Notes under the pieces: model-generated | What the model saw: the letters and a program-made list of their open reading frames with translations, nothing else | What the model was told of the DNA's origin: nothing | Databases searched by the model: none | Part shown: one piece after another, positions 26,219-39,909 of the stretch | Layout: every line of letters starts with the position of its first letter | How positions within the stretch are numbered: position 1 is the first letter of the stretch | Program-made: the position numbers and the translations under genes | Assembly: GCA_016124495.1 (NCBI GenBank) | Contig: WGNP01000013.1 | Location: 145,116-209,115, forward strand | From: Hyphomonas sp. | Lineage (GTDB): Bacteria; Pseudomonadota; Alphaproteobacteria; Caulobacterales; Hyphomonadaceae | Reading direction: 5' to 3' | DNA: 64,000 nucleotides

Positions 26219-27208
26219 ATGAGCAAAGGTCTGGTGACGGTTTTTGGGGGTTCGGGCTTCATTGGCCGGTATGCCGCCCGCACGCTGGTAGAGCGCGGCT
26301 GGCGCGTCCGGGTCGCCTGCCGGCGGGTGCATACTGCGATTGACGTGCGCCTCGCCGGGCCGCCCGGCTGGGTAGACATCGTCCAGGCCAATGTGCGCGA
26401 CCGCGCCTCGATAGACCGTGCGCTTGAGGGTGCGGACGCCGTGGTGAACCTGGTCGGCATCCTGTTTGAAAGCGGCAAGCAGACCTATGCCGGATCGCAG
26501 GGTGAGGGCGCGGCGCTGGTTGCTGAGGCGGCGGCAACAAAGGGTATCACGCGATTCGTGCAGGTCTCTGCCATCGGGGCGAATGCGGCGTCGCATTCGC
26601 CGTATGGACGAACCAAGGCGCAGGGCGAAGCGGATGTGCGTAACTTCGTCCCCACCGCGACCATCCTTCGCCCCTCCATTGTGTTCGGGGCCGAGGACCA
26701 GTTCTTTAACCGGTTCGCCGCAATGGCGCGCTCGGCGCCATTCCTGCCGGCGATTGGCGGCGGCAAGACAAAGTTCCAGCCGGTCTATGCCGGCAATGTG
26801 GCGAGCGCGATTGCGGCTGCCGTTGATACCGATATGGCCGCAGGCAGGACGTTTGAGCTGGGCGGGCCGGGCGTCTACACGTTCAACGAACTCTACGACA
26901 TCATTCTCAAGACGATCGACCTGAAGCGGTTCAAGCTGCCGCTGCCTTTCTTCGTGGCGCGCCCCGTCGGCTACATTACCGGTGCCGTGTGGCGTTTCGT
27001 GCCGCCCTTTTCCTGGGGCTTTCTCGGCGCCCCGCCGCTGACAGGCTCACAGGTTGAGATGCTGAAGGACGACAATGTGGTGGCGCCCGGCGCCCTCACG
27101 CTGGCCGATCTTGGCGTGACGGACCCGGAATCAGTTGAGGCGATTGTGCCGCGCTATCTCTGGCGCTTCCGCACCTACGGCGAATTCCACAAGCCCAGCG
27201 AAGCCTGA
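26219..27208 (+). CDS. NDUFA9-like NAD(P)-binding protein
   Basis: This 329-residue atypical short-chain dehydrogenase has a Rossmann motif VFGGSGFIGRY at 8-18 and an YGRTKAQGE active-site-like segment. The C-terminal half is typical of the complex I NDUFA9 accessory subunit family (ILRPSIVFGAEDQFFNRFA). It probably binds NADPH and has a structural or assembly role for respiratory complex I; enzymatic activity is not expected with confidence. Its stop codon is directly next to that of convergent uppP, with no bases between. Confidence 0.87.
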   Translation: MSKGLVTVFGGSGFIGRYAARTLVERGWRVRVACRRVHTAIDVRLAGPPGWVDIVQANVRDRASIDRALEGADAVVNLVGILFESGKQTYAGSQGEGAALVAEAAATKGITRFVQVSAIGANAASHSPYGRTKAQGEADVRNFVPTATILRPSIVFGAEDQFFNRFAAMARSAPFLPAIGGGKTKFQPVYAGNVASAIAAAVDTDMAAGRTFELGGPGVYTFNELYDIILKTIDLKRFKLPLPFFVARPVGYITGAVWRFVPPFSWGFLGAPPLTGSQVEMLKDDNVVAPGALTLADLGVTDPESVEAIVPRYLWRFRTYGEFHKPSEA

Positions 27209-28063
27209 TCAGGCGACCATGGGGATCGGCATCATCGTCAGCAGCGCGATGCCCAGCAGGATCCGGTAGGCCACGAAGGGCAGGAAGCTCATCCGGCGTA
27301 CCAGCGCCATGAGGATGTAGATCGCCACGAGTCCCGAGAGCGCGGAGCCTGCGCCGATGGCGATGGCTTCGCCGGCTGTGACTGTCACCATGCCGACTTC
27401 ACTGCCGAAATAGAACTCCGCGATCATGTAGAGGCCGACCGCCGTCAGCACCGGCGCGCCGACCAGCATGCCGAACTTTGCGGCGTCGGGACGCGAATAG
27501 CCCAGCGCGCGGGCGGTCGTCATGGTGATGCCGGAGCGCGACGTGCCGGGCAGGACCGCTGCGATGACCTGGACAGCGCCGATCAGGACAGCGTGCCAGG
27601 GCGGCATTTCGTTGATGGTGCGGGTTTTGGCGCCGTAGATGTCCGCGAGGCCGAGCAGGATGCCGAACCCGATCAGCGGGATGGCGACGCCCTGCACCGA
27701 GCGAACGGCCTCGTTCACCGGATCGGGAATGTACAGCCGCGCGAGAGCAAGTCCGAGCATGGTCAGCGGCAGGGAGGCCAGAAGGTTCATGGCAAGGCGT
27801 TCTCCCGGGCTGAGTTCGCGTTTGGCGCCGAGCGCGCCGGGGAGGGCGAACACGCCGATAACCGCTTCGCCGATTTCCTTGCGGAAATAGATCAGCATAG
27901 ACGCCACGGTGCCGAAGTTTGCGACGGCATTGATCAGCAGCTCATCCCGGCCTTCATAGCCGAAATAGCTGGCCGCCAGCAGCACGTGTGCCGAGGAAGA
28001 CACGGGCAGCCATTCAGTGATGCCCTGAACAATCGAAATGATGAGAATCTGGAGGATCGACAT
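27209..28063 (-). CDS. uppP: Undecaprenyl-diphosphatase UppP (BacA)
   Basis: UppP is an integral membrane phosphatase that regenerates undecaprenyl phosphate, the lipid carrier for peptidoglycan, and can confer bacitracin resistance. The 284-residue protein has about eight helices and both active-site motifs: VQGITEWLPVSSSAH at the N-terminus (Glu-rich EWLPVSSSAH) and LPGTSRSGIT in the middle. ATG 28063 gives the family start. It is divergent from gltD. Confidence 0.95.
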   Translation of the reverse strand: MSILQILIISIVQGITEWLPVSSSAHVLLAASYFGYEGRDELLINAVANFGTVASMLIYFRKEIGEAVIGVFALPGALGAKRELSPGERLAMNLLASLPLTMLGLALARLYIPDPVNEAVRSVQGVAIPLIGFGILLGLADIYGAKTRTINEMPPWHAVLIGAVQVIAAVLPGTSRSGITMTTARALGYSRPDAAKFGMLVGAPVLTAVGLYMIAEFYFGSEVGMVTVTAGEAIAIGAGSALSGLVAIYILMALVRRMSFLPFVAYRILLGIALLTMMPIPMVA

Positions 28064-28229
28064 GGGCCCGTCGGGTCTGCTGGAGATTGGGGCTTCAGGC
28101 CTAGCGCAGAATGGTAAAGCTTTGGAGCGGGCCGCTGCGCCAAGGGTCAAAAATGTGAAACTCCAAAATGATATGTATTATTGCTTAGACTCTCTTCCTT
28201 GGAAGCCCTGAGACTGAAAAATCCGCTTA

Positions 28230-28250
28230 TAAATATCATTATGATATTTA
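28230..28250. promoter_or_regulatory. 21-bp perfect palindrome upstream of gltD
   Basis: TAAATATCAT, a central T and ATGATATTTA form a perfect 10-base-arm palindrome in an AT-rich stretch, 91 bases before the gltD ATG. ATGATAT, the outer half of one arm, also occurs at 28168-28174. The base composition stands out from the surrounding high-GC sequence. A dimeric regulator of the glt operon, or of divergent uppP, is inferred. The regulator is unknown. Confidence 0.6.
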
Positions 28251-28340
28251 CAAATACCAATCTGGCTTGCTGTCTGGCGGCCTGGACTTTAAGCAGCGAG
28301 CACCGCGCGCGAAGAGCGCAGCGTTCGGGAGAATAGCCTT

Positions 28341-29783
28341 ATGGCCGAGAAGATGCTGCAGTTCACGAAAGTTTCGCGCGCGATGCCCGCAAAACGCCCG
28401 GCGCCCGTTCGCGCCGAAGACTTCTCTGAAATCTATGCAGACTTCTCCGCCGAAGCCGCCAAGGCCCAGGCAGGGCGCTGCTCGCAGTGCGGCGTGCCCT
28501 TCTGCCAGCAGGGCTGCCCTCTGCAGAACAACATCCCGGACTGGCTGAAGCTTGCCGCCGAGGACCGGATGGAAGAAGCCTGGCGCGTCTCCTCCGCCAC
28601 CAACAACATGCCGGAGATCTGCGGCCGCATATGCCCGCAGGACCGTCTCTGCGAGGGCATCTGCACGATCGAACAGTCCGGCCACGGCACAGTTACGATC
28701 GGTTCGATCGAGAAACACATCACCGATACAGCCTGGGCCGAGGGCTGGATCAAGCCGATCAAGCCGCCGCGCGAGCGGGCGCAGTCGGCTGGCATCATTG
28801 GTGCAGGGCCTGGCGGCCTTGCCGCTGGCGAGCAGCTGCGCCGCAAGGGCTATCAGGTGACGGTGTACGACGCGTATGACCGGGGCGGCGGATTACTGGT
28901 TTACGGCATTCCCGGCTTCAAGCTGGAGAAGGACGTCGTCGAGCGCCGCATCCGGCACCTTGAGGCGTCCGGCATCCGGTTCAAGTTCAACACGCGCGTC
29001 GGCAAAGATGTTTCGCTGAGTGACCTGCGCGCCGAGCATGACACCGTGTTGATCGCGACGGGCGTCTATGCGGCGAAGGATTTGAAATGTCCGGGCAGCG
29101 GCGCCGACGGCGTGCTGGCGGCGCTGGATTATCTGACCGCCTCAAACCGCAAGGGCCTTGGCGACACCGTTGAAGCCTTCGAATCCGGCGAGCTGAATGC
29201 ACTCGGCAAGCGCGTAGTGGTCATCGGCGGCGGCGATACGGCGATGGACTGTGTGCGGACGGCCGTGCGTCAGGGCGCCAAATCGGTGACGTGTCTATAT
29301 CGCCGCGATCGCGCCAACATGCCCGGCTCGCAGCGCGAAGTGCAGAACGCCGAGGAAGAGGGCGTCGTTTTCGAATGGCTCAGCGCGCCGGAAGCGATCC
29401 TCGATTCCAGGAATGGTAAGGTGAAAGCCGTGCGCGCCAGCAAGATGAAGCTGGGAGAGCCGGATGCCTCCGGTCGCCAGACGCCGGTCAAGTCCGGAGA
29501 GATGATCGACGTAAAAGCCGACATGGTGATCAAGGCGCTCGGCTTTGACCCGGAAGACCTGCCGCTTCTGTTTAATGAGCCAGCGCTGACCGTGAACCGC
29601 TGGGGCGCTGTGCGCGTGGACTACGCGACGATGCAGACCAGCCTTCCGGGCGTCTATGCGGCGGGCGATATCGTGCGCGGCGCTTCGCTCGTTGTCTGGG
29701 CGATCAAGGATGGCCGCGACGCGGCCGAGGCAATGCACAAGGCGATGAAAGCCATGGCGTCCACCAAAGTGGCGGCGGAGTAA
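28341..29783 (+). CDS. gltD: Glutamate synthase small subunit GltD
   Basis: GltD is the NADPH-oxidising flavoprotein subunit of glutamate synthase, 480 residues. The N-terminal Cys clusters CSQCGVPFCQQGC and CGRICPQDRLCEGIC ligate [4Fe-4S] centres. GAGPGGLAAGEQL is the FAD dinucleotide fold and GGGDTAMDC the NADPH fold. It precedes gltB by five bases in one operon, so the subunits are made together. GltD passes electrons to GltB for conversion of 2-oxoglutarate plus glutamine to two glutamates. Confidence 0.95.
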   Translation: MAEKMLQFTKVSRAMPAKRPAPVRAEDFSEIYADFSAEAAKAQAGRCSQCGVPFCQQGCPLQNNIPDWLKLAAEDRMEEAWRVSSATNNMPEICGRICPQDRLCEGICTIEQSGHGTVTIGSIEKHITDTAWAEGWIKPIKPPRERAQSAGIIGAGPGGLAAGEQLRRKGYQVTVYDAYDRGGGLLVYGIPGFKLEKDVVERRIRHLEASGIRFKFNTRVGKDVSLSDLRAEHDTVLIATGVYAAKDLKCPGSGADGVLAALDYLTASNRKGLGDTVEAFESGELNALGKRVVVIGGGDTAMDCVRTAVRQGAKSVTCLYRRDRANMPGSQREVQNAEEEGVVFEWLSAPEAILDSRNGKVKAVRASKMKLGEPDASGRQTPVKSGEMIDVKADMVIKALGFDPEDLPLLFNEPALTVNRWGAVRVDYATMQTSLPGVYAAGDIVRGASLVVWAIKDGRDAAEAMHKAMKAMASTKVAAE

Positions 29784-29788
29784 GTCAG

Positions 29789-34327
<4,539 letters not shown>

Positions 34328-34348
34328 CGCCCGGCCTGACTTTTCGGT

Positions 34349-35254
34349 CTATGCCACCGGCGGCTTCTTACGCCGGATGCGCGGCCAGATGAGGCGAAGC
34401 CAGATCCAGAGCAGCGCGCCGATCAGAATGAGCCACGGCAGGCCCACTGCAAACGCAGTGACAACCGCCGCAACAGCGCTGGCAAGATTGTAGAAAAAGC
34501 TACCGAACGCATTTCCAAGCGGCTCAAGCGCGCCTTGCGAAAGCGGGTCGGTCTTCGTCTCGTAGCCGACGGACAGCTGGCTCATGTTGACCCGCTGGCG
34601 CAGCGCCGCGAGGCTCGAGGTCAGCGAGTCGATTTCGCCGTTCACCCGGGCAAGCTCACGCTGGGTCTCCAGCAGTTCTCCCAGATTGCCAGGCCTGTCG
34701 GCCAGCAATTCCTCAATACGTTCCTGCAGCAGGATCTGCGCCTTCAGGCGCGCATCGGTGTCGATGATCGTGACGGTCAGATCTTCGGCCGTGGTCTGAC
34801 GGTTTGTCACCTCGCCTTTCACCGCTTCAGCTTCCGCCTCGATGCCACTCAGAAACGTGTCGATCCAGGCAGGCGTCGCCCTGATGTTCAGGGAAGCAGA
34901 CGCCTGGTCTTCAGAGTAGGCGTTGAGCCAGGAATTAGTGACCACGCAAACCGCCGGCCCGGCCTTGTTGCAGGCGTCAATGTGGGCCTGCATCGTGGGC
35001 TCGATCGACCCTACGGGAATGCGCAGACCGATCGAATGGGAGTAGGCGATGTACTGGACCGCGCCGGCGGCGTCAGGGGTGGCCTCAACGACCTCTCCAG
35101 CGACAGCTTCTTCCATCGGCGCGTCGGCCATCTTCATGGCTTCCGGCGTAGGCGGCGCCATGGCCGGGCTCGACCCGTAGGTGTGGTCGGAGGCGCCGCA
35201 GGCGGCCAGCAGGATGCCTGACGCAGCGGCTGCAAGCGAAACTCGGAATTTCAT
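34349..35254 (-). CDS. DUF4349 lipoprotein
   Basis: This 301-residue protein has a lipoprotein signal (KFRVSLAAAASGILLAAC, lipobox LLAAC at 15-19). A low-complexity Ala/Pro/Glu region and a DUF4349-like body with a long coiled-coil helix follow (ILLQERIEELLADRPG..., LETQRELARVNGEIDSL). A C-terminal membrane helix (LPWLILIGALLWIWLRLIW) and a basic tail end it. Start ATG 35254 precedes the signal. The family is uncharacterised; the layout suggests an envelope protein anchored at both ends. It converges with gltB. Confidence 0.8.
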   Translation of the reverse strand: MKFRVSLAAAASGILLAACGASDHTYGSSPAMAPPTPEAMKMADAPMEEAVAGEVVEATPDAAGAVQYIAYSHSIGLRIPVGSIEPTMQAHIDACNKAGPAVCVVTNSWLNAYSEDQASASLNIRATPAWIDTFLSGIEAEAEAVKGEVTNRQTTAEDLTVTIIDTDARLKAQILLQERIEELLADRPGNLGELLETQRELARVNGEIDSLTSSLAALRQRVNMSQLSVGYETKTDPLSQGALEPLGNAFGSFFYNLASAVAAVVTAFAVGLPWLILIGALLWIWLRLIWPRIRRKKPPVA

Positions 35255-35302
35255 GGACACGGTCCTTCCCGGAATACCCAAGCGGCTACTCACGCACCAA
35301 CG

Positions 35303-35356
35303 CCCTGAAAATGGCAATAGGGCGCCGCTTTCAGGGAGAGATGAGGCTTTTCAGGG
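35303..35356. repeat. Three copies of an 8-mer around the carboxylase stop
   Basis: CCCTGAAA at 35303-35310 and its complement TTTCAGGG at 35329-35336 and 35349-35356 form inverted repeats between the carboxylase gene and the DUF4349 gene. No T-run follows on either strand, so an intrinsic terminator is unlikely. It could be a binding site or chance. Confidence 0.35.
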
Positions 35357-36898
35357 CCGGAAGGATATCCGGCGCTCGCCCGCTTCGATGGCGCGCTGAG
35401 CATGGTGGGCGAAATCGACCAGCAGGCTGCGTGTCTGGCGCGGGTCGATGATCTCTTCGGCAAGGAAGCTTTCCGCCGTGCGGAAGGGCGAGCGGATCGC
35501 CTCAAACTTCTTGTAAAGCGCCGCTTTCAGTTCCTCGGGGTTCTCGGCCTCGGACAGTTCTTTGCGGAACGCCGCCTCGATCCCGCCTGCCATTGGCAGC
35601 GAGCCCCAGTCGCCACTTGGCCAGCAATAGCGCCACTTGGTCTTCGACTGGTTCATCATCGCAGAACCTGCCAGCCCGTAAGCCTTGCGGATCACCACCG
35701 AGCAGACGGGCACGTCCGCCTGGTAGACCGCCGTCATGGCGCGCACGCCCGCACGGGTGACGCCTGCTGTCTCCGCCTTCACACCGACAGCGAAGCCGGG
35801 GCAATCGACGAAGTGAATGACCGGCAGATGGAAAGTCGAGCACAGGTCCATCTGGCGCGTTACCTTGTCGCATACGTCCGCTGTCCAAGCCCCGTCCAGA
35901 AAAAATGGATCGCCGGCCATGATGCCCACAGCAAAGCCATCAATTCGCGCGAGGCCGGTGACGATGCCGCGTCCCCAGTCATGGCCGATCTCGAAGAAGC
36001 TGCCGCGGTCCACCGCCGCCTCGATGATCTTGCGCGGCTTGTAGGGCGTGCGGCCATCCTTCGGCACGAGAGAGATCAGGCTCTCCTCCTTGCGTTTCGG
36101 ATCGTCCGTGGGCTGCAGGCGCTCGGGAAGGTGATGCACCGACGGGGGCAGGTAGGAGAGGAAGCGCCGCGCCGCCGCAAAGGCATCCGCCTCGCTGTCG
36201 ACGACGTTATCCACAGTGCCGTTCTGCCCCTGGATCTTCCAGCCGCCGAGTTCCTCCTTGGTGACATTCTCGCCGAGGGCGATGGCGACCGGCGGGCCCG
36301 CCACAAACACCTGGCTGAGCTCCTTGACCATGATCGAGAAATGGCTCGCCGCGACGCGCCCCGCGCCCATCCCGGCGCACGGCCCCAGCGCGAGCGAGAC
36401 GAACGGCACCTGCGACAGGCCGGTCACGATCTCGTTCCAGCCCGGCGTCTCGGGGATATAGGTGCGCGGGTCTTTCTCCAGGGCCTTGACCGAGCCGCCG
36501 CCACCCGTACCGTCGATCATCTGCACCAGCGGCATCCGGTACTCGGTCGCCATCTTGATCATCTGAACCATCTTCTGCCAGATCGAGGCATCAGACGCCC
36601 CGCCCCGCACGGTGAAGTCGTCGGCCAGAATCACCACCGGCCGGCCCTCAAGCCGCGCGCGCCCGGTCACCGAAGTGGACGGCGTAAAGCCGGCAAGCTC
36701 GTCATCCGGCCCGTAAGTGGCCTTGCCGGCAATCTTCCCGATTTCGTGGAAGCTGCCGGGATCGGCCAGGAACGCCACGCGCTCCCGCACAGTCAGTTTG
36801 CCGCGTCCCCGCTGGCGTTCGACAGGTTCTTCCCCGCCCATGTGTTCGGCCAGACGCTCGCGCCGGCGCAGCTCTTCGATCGATTTTTCCCAACTCAT
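35351..36898 (-). CDS. Acyl-CoA carboxylase beta (carboxyltransferase) subunit
   Basis: This 515-residue carboxyltransferase of the propionyl/methylcrotonyl/geranyl-CoA carboxylase type transfers CO2 from carboxybiotin to an acyl-CoA. Two crotonase-fold halves are visible: ILADDFTVRGGASDASIWQK and the GPCAGMGAGRV oxyanion region in the first, and HFVDCPGFAVGVKAE and AYGLAGSAMMN in the second. No biotin carboxylase (alpha) gene is adjacent, so the partner must be encoded elsewhere. It neighbours SCP2, hydrolase and acyl-CoA ligase genes on the other strand. Confidence 0.88.
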   Translation of the reverse strand: MSWEKSIEELRRRERLAEHMGGEEPVERQRGRGKLTVRERVAFLADPGSFHEIGKIAGKATYGPDDELAGFTPSTSVTGRARLEGRPVVILADDFTVRGGASDASIWQKMVQMIKMATEYRMPLVQMIDGTGGGGSVKALEKDPRTYIPETPGWNEIVTGLSQVPFVSLALGPCAGMGAGRVAASHFSIMVKELSQVFVAGPPVAIALGENVTKEELGGWKIQGQNGTVDNVVDSEADAFAAARRFLSYLPPSVHHLPERLQPTDDPKRKEESLISLVPKDGRTPYKPRKIIEAAVDRGSFFEIGHDWGRGIVTGLARIDGFAVGIMAGDPFFLDGAWTADVCDKVTRQMDLCSTFHLPVIHFVDCPGFAVGVKAETAGVTRAGVRAMTAVYQADVPVCSVVIRKAYGLAGSAMMNQSKTKWRYCWPSGDWGSLPMAGGIEAAFRKELSEAENPEELKAALYKKFEAIRSPFRTAESFLAEEIIDPRQTRSLLVDFAHHAQRAIEAGERRISFRP

Positions 36899-37011
36899 GG
36901 AAGACAGGTGATCGCCTTGCCGCCGCGCCCGTCAACGGGAATCTTCTTGCTCCGCGCGCGCCGGTTTGCTTTATCCCCCCCTCAGACCCAATTCCCAAGG
37001 AGGAACCCCGG

Positions 37012-37317
37012 ATGGATCTCGCACAACTGACTGCCCGCGCTTCGGAAGCCCTGTCCGGCGGCAGCGATTTCAAGAAAAAAGTCAAGTTTGATTTCGGCAG
37101 CGTCGGCAAGCTGCTGATCGACGGCGCCAACGGCAAAGTCGACAATTCCGACGACCCGGCTGATGCCACCATTTCCGTCGCCTGGGACGACTTCGCCAAG
37201 ATCTCGTCTGGTGCGATGGACCCGACGATGGCCTTCATGCAGGGCAAGCTGAAAGTCACAGGTGACATGTCGGTCGCCATGCAGCTTCAAAGCCTGATGA
37301 AAAAGCTCGCCGGCTGA
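37012..37317 (+). CDS. SCP2 sterol-binding domain protein
   Basis: This is a 101-residue single SCP2 domain (KKVKFDFGSVGKLLIDG, DATISVAWDDFAKISSGAMDPTMAFMQGKLKVTGDMSVAMQLQSLMKKL). It is predicted to bind hydrophobic ligands such as sterols or acyl chains in the cytosol and pass them to lipid enzymes. A strong AGGAGG site precedes the ATG. It is the first gene of a lipid-related plus-strand group but is separated from the next gene by a terminator. Confidence 0.92.
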   Translation: MDLAQLTARASEALSGGSDFKKKVKFDFGSVGKLLIDGANGKVDNSDDPADATISVAWDDFAKISSGAMDPTMAFMQGKLKVTGDMSVAMQLQSLMKKLAG

Positions 37318-37328
37318 TCCGGCTTGCC

Positions 37329-37365
37329 GAAAGGCATTGACCTGAAAGGCATTGACCTGAAAGGC
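37329..37365 (+). repeat. 15-bp tandem repeat
   Basis: GAAAGGCATTGACCT occurs at 37329-37343 and 37344-37358, then GAAAGGC begins a third partial copy whose last bases form the left arm of the following terminator. The repeat lies directly downstream of the SCP2 gene. Confidence 0.85.
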
Positions 37366-37399
37366 CGCCCGGAGACACCTTCGGGCGGCCTTTACTTTT
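37360..37399 (+). terminator. Intrinsic terminator after the SCP2 gene
   Basis: A perfect 12-base stem, AAAGGCCGCCCG (37360-37371) with CGGGCGGCCTTT (37382-37393), and a 10-base loop are followed by ACTTTTC. This is one of the strongest terminators in the window. Confidence 0.85.
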
Positions 37400-37412
37400 C
37401 GGGATGTGATAT

Positions 37413-38363
37413 ATGGATGACAAGGCGGCACGGCGTTCGGGGTTTGTGACCCTGAAGGGCAATCCTGCGCCCGAGGGCGCGGCCGTCGTCTGGTTCAGCG
37501 GCGAGGGAGGCCGCGAGCTGCGTGCCTGCGCGGCGCCGGCCCTGGCGGCCGCCAAGGCGCGCGGCACTGTCATTGTCTGCCCGGGCCGCACCGAGTTCAT
37601 AGAGAAGTATTTCGAAGTCGGCCGTGAACTCCAGCAGATGGGCTTTGCGGTTCTGATTCTTGACTGGCCCGGCCAGGGCTTGTCGGAGCGCCTGCTCGAC
37701 GACAGCAAGAAGGGTCATATTGACCGGTTCGAGACATTCATGGGCGCGCTGGCCAATGGCCTTGAAGAATTGCAGGACAGGCTGCCACGGCCGCATGTCT
37801 GCCTCGCGCACTCGATGGGCGGCGCGATCGCGTTGGCCGCCATCGCTCAGGATTTCGTCAGGGTCGACGCCGCCGCCTTCGTTTCGCCGATGTGGGGTTT
37901 GAAGTCTAAGTTCTTCGGGATGAGCTATCTCGTGTGGGCGATGCGCGCGACCGGCCGCTCCGGTGACTACGCTGTCCAGCCCGGTCCGCCGGAAAAATTT
38001 GAAACCAACATCGTCACGCACGATAAGCGGCGCTGGGAATTGCAACGTGACCTGATAGATGCGGCGCCTGATCTCGAGCTTGGCCCGGTCACGTGGGGTT
38101 GGCTGGGCGCCTCCCTTGATATCCTGGCGACTTTCACCAAGCCGAAAGCCCTGTCCCGGGTAGGCATTCCTGTCTTCGTGGCCTCCGCCTCGCAAGAGAA
38201 GCTGGTCGACAATGCCAGCCACGTGGAAATCTGCCGCCGCCTCAAGGATTGCGACCACATAACGGTTGAGGGCGCCATGCATGAAATCCTGATGGAGACC
38301 GACGACCGGCGGGCGGAATTCTGGGCCGGTTTCCAGCGGCTGCTGAAGCGGGCCGGAATCTGA
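37413..38363 (+). CDS. Alpha/beta hydrolase (monoglyceride lipase-like)
   Basis: This 316-residue alpha/beta-hydrolase (Hydrolase_4 type) has nucleophile Ser in LAHSMGGAIAL. A catalytic Asp/Glu probably lies in the FVASASQEKLVDN region and His in GAMHEILMETDDRR. The segment VLILDWPGQGLSERL is typical of the monoacylglycerol lipase subgroup. There is no signal peptide. Position between SCP2 and acyl-CoA ligase suggests lipid ester hydrolysis. Confidence 0.87.
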   Translation: MDDKAARRSGFVTLKGNPAPEGAAVVWFSGEGGRELRACAAPALAAAKARGTVIVCPGRTEFIEKYFEVGRELQQMGFAVLILDWPGQGLSERLLDDSKKGHIDRFETFMGALANGLEELQDRLPRPHVCLAHSMGGAIALAAIAQDFVRVDAAAFVSPMWGLKSKFFGMSYLVWAMRATGRSGDYAVQPGPPEKFETNIVTHDKRRWELQRDLIDAAPDLELGPVTWGWLGASLDILATFTKPKALSRVGIPVFVASASQEKLVDNASHVEICRRLKDCDHITVEGAMHEILMETDDRRAEFWAGFQRLLKRAGI

Positions 38364-38400
38364 CGGTCAGCCTACAGATAAAAATCAATGGAGGAATGAC

Positions 38401-39858
38401 ATGGCGCTGATTTCACTGTCCCGAATCGTGGCGCACTGGACAGCGCTCCAGCCCGCCCGCGTGGCGCTCGTCCACGAAGGGGCGAGCCTCAGCTGGGGCG
38501 AACTCGAGGCCCGCACCAACCGCCTCGCCCGCGCCTACCAGGCGCTCGGTGTGAAAAAGGACGACTTCGTCACCATCGCCCTGCCCAACGGCATCGAGTT
38601 TTTCGAAGCCTGCCTCGCCACCTGGAAAGCCGGCGCGACGCCGCAGCCGGTCTCCTCGCGCCTGCCTAAGTTCGAGCGCGATCAGATTGTCGAAGTCGGC
38701 GCGCCGAGCCTCGTCGTGGGTGTCGATCCCGGCGAGTACGCCCCCAATCCCTGCCTTTCTGCCGGATACAAGCCTGACGGCGCGCTGCCCTATATGCCGC
38801 TGCCGGAAGTCACGTCGGTCAGTTACAAGGCGATGACTTCCGGCGGCTCTACCGGCCGGCCCAAGCTGATCGTCTCGAAATCACCCGCTGCCTCCGATCC
38901 GGATGTGCCGCTGCTGGAGATCCCGCAGCAGGGCTGCATGCTGATCCCCGGCCCGCTCTATCACAACGGGCCATTCCTCTGGGCCATGACGGCGCTGTTC
39001 AAGGGCTGCACCGTGGTCGTTACCACGCGCTTCGATGCCGAGGAGACGCTGCGCCTCATCGAGGCCCACAAGGTGGATGTCGTATACATGGTGCCGACCA
39101 TGATGCGCCGCATCTGGGCACTGCCGGAGGAAGTCCGTACACGCTACGATCTCTCCGGCCTCAAGGCGCTCTGGCACCTCGCCGCGCCCTGCCCGCCCTG
39201 GCTCAAGGAATGCTTCATCGAGTGGCTCGGACCGGAGGTAATCTGGGAACTTTACGGCGGCACCGAAGGGCAGGGCTCCACCACTATTCAGGGTACGGAA
39301 TGGCTGAAGCACAAAGGATCGGTCGGAAAGCCCGTCGAGACCTGTGAGATGAAAGTCGTTGGTGAAGACGGCGAAACCCTGCCACCCGGCAAGGTTGGCG
39401 AAGTCTTCATCCGCCCGCTCGCAGGCGCCGGCACCACCTATCACTACATCGGCGCAGAATCGAAATCGATTGAAGGCGGATGGGAAAGCCTCGGCGACAT
39501 GGGCTGGATGGATGCCGAGGGGTATCTCTACCTGACCGACCGCCTCTCCGACATGATCCTTGTCGGCGGCGCCAACATCTATCCGGCCGAAGTCGAAGCT
39601 GCGATCGATGCTTTCCCCGGCGTGCGCTCCTCCGCCGTGATCGGCCTGCCGGACGACGATATGGGCGCGCGTCTGCACGCGGTCATCGACAGGCCCGAAG
39701 GCCCCGCTGATCCGACAGCGATGGAAGCCCACCTCGCGGAACGTCTCGTGCGCTACAAAGTGCCGAAGAGCTTCGAGTATGTGGACGAACCGGTCCGCGA
39801 CGATGCCGGAAAGGTCCGCCGAAAGGCCCTGAGGGAAGCCCGCCTCGCCGCCTCTTGA
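38401..39858 (+). CDS. AMP-binding acyl-CoA synthetase
   Basis: This 485-residue adenylate-forming ligase activates a carboxylic acid as the acyl-AMP and then the CoA thioester. The ATP loop is TSGGSTGRPKLIVS, with YGGTEGQGS, LGDMGWMDAEGYLYLTDR, GGANIYPAEVEA and the C-terminal domain lysine in DDAGKVRRKALRE. The layout resembles bile acid/steroid or long-chain acyl ligases of the CaiC/BaiB type, slightly shorter than fatty acyl ligases. The neighbours (SCP2, hydrolase, MDR) support lipid or sterol side-chain metabolism, but the substrate is open. Confidence 0.89.
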   Translation: MALISLSRIVAHWTALQPARVALVHEGASLSWGELEARTNRLARAYQALGVKKDDFVTIALPNGIEFFEACLATWKAGATPQPVSSRLPKFERDQIVEVGAPSLVVGVDPGEYAPNPCLSAGYKPDGALPYMPLPEVTSVSYKAMTSGGSTGRPKLIVSKSPAASDPDVPLLEIPQQGCMLIPGPLYHNGPFLWAMTALFKGCTVVVTTRFDAEETLRLIEAHKVDVVYMVPTMMRRIWALPEEVRTRYDLSGLKALWHLAAPCPPWLKECFIEWLGPEVIWELYGGTEGQGSTTIQGTEWLKHKGSVGKPVETCEMKVVGEDGETLPPGKVGEVFIRPLAGAGTTYHYIGAESKSIEGGWESLGDMGWMDAEGYLYLTDRLSDMILVGGANIYPAEVEAAIDAFPGVRSSAVIGLPDDDMGARLHAVIDRPEGPADPTAMEAHLAERLVRYKVPKSFEYVDEPVRDDAGKVRRKALREARLAAS

Positions 39859-39909
39859 CTTCCCCAAGGGCGCGGCCCGCCTCGTGCTGCCAACAAGGGA
39901 GAAACGTCT

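Noticed and set aside
35303..35336. CCCTGAAA/TTTCAGGG inverted repeat as a terminator of the carboxylase gene
   Set aside because: The loop is long (18 bases) and there is no T-run on the minus strand.
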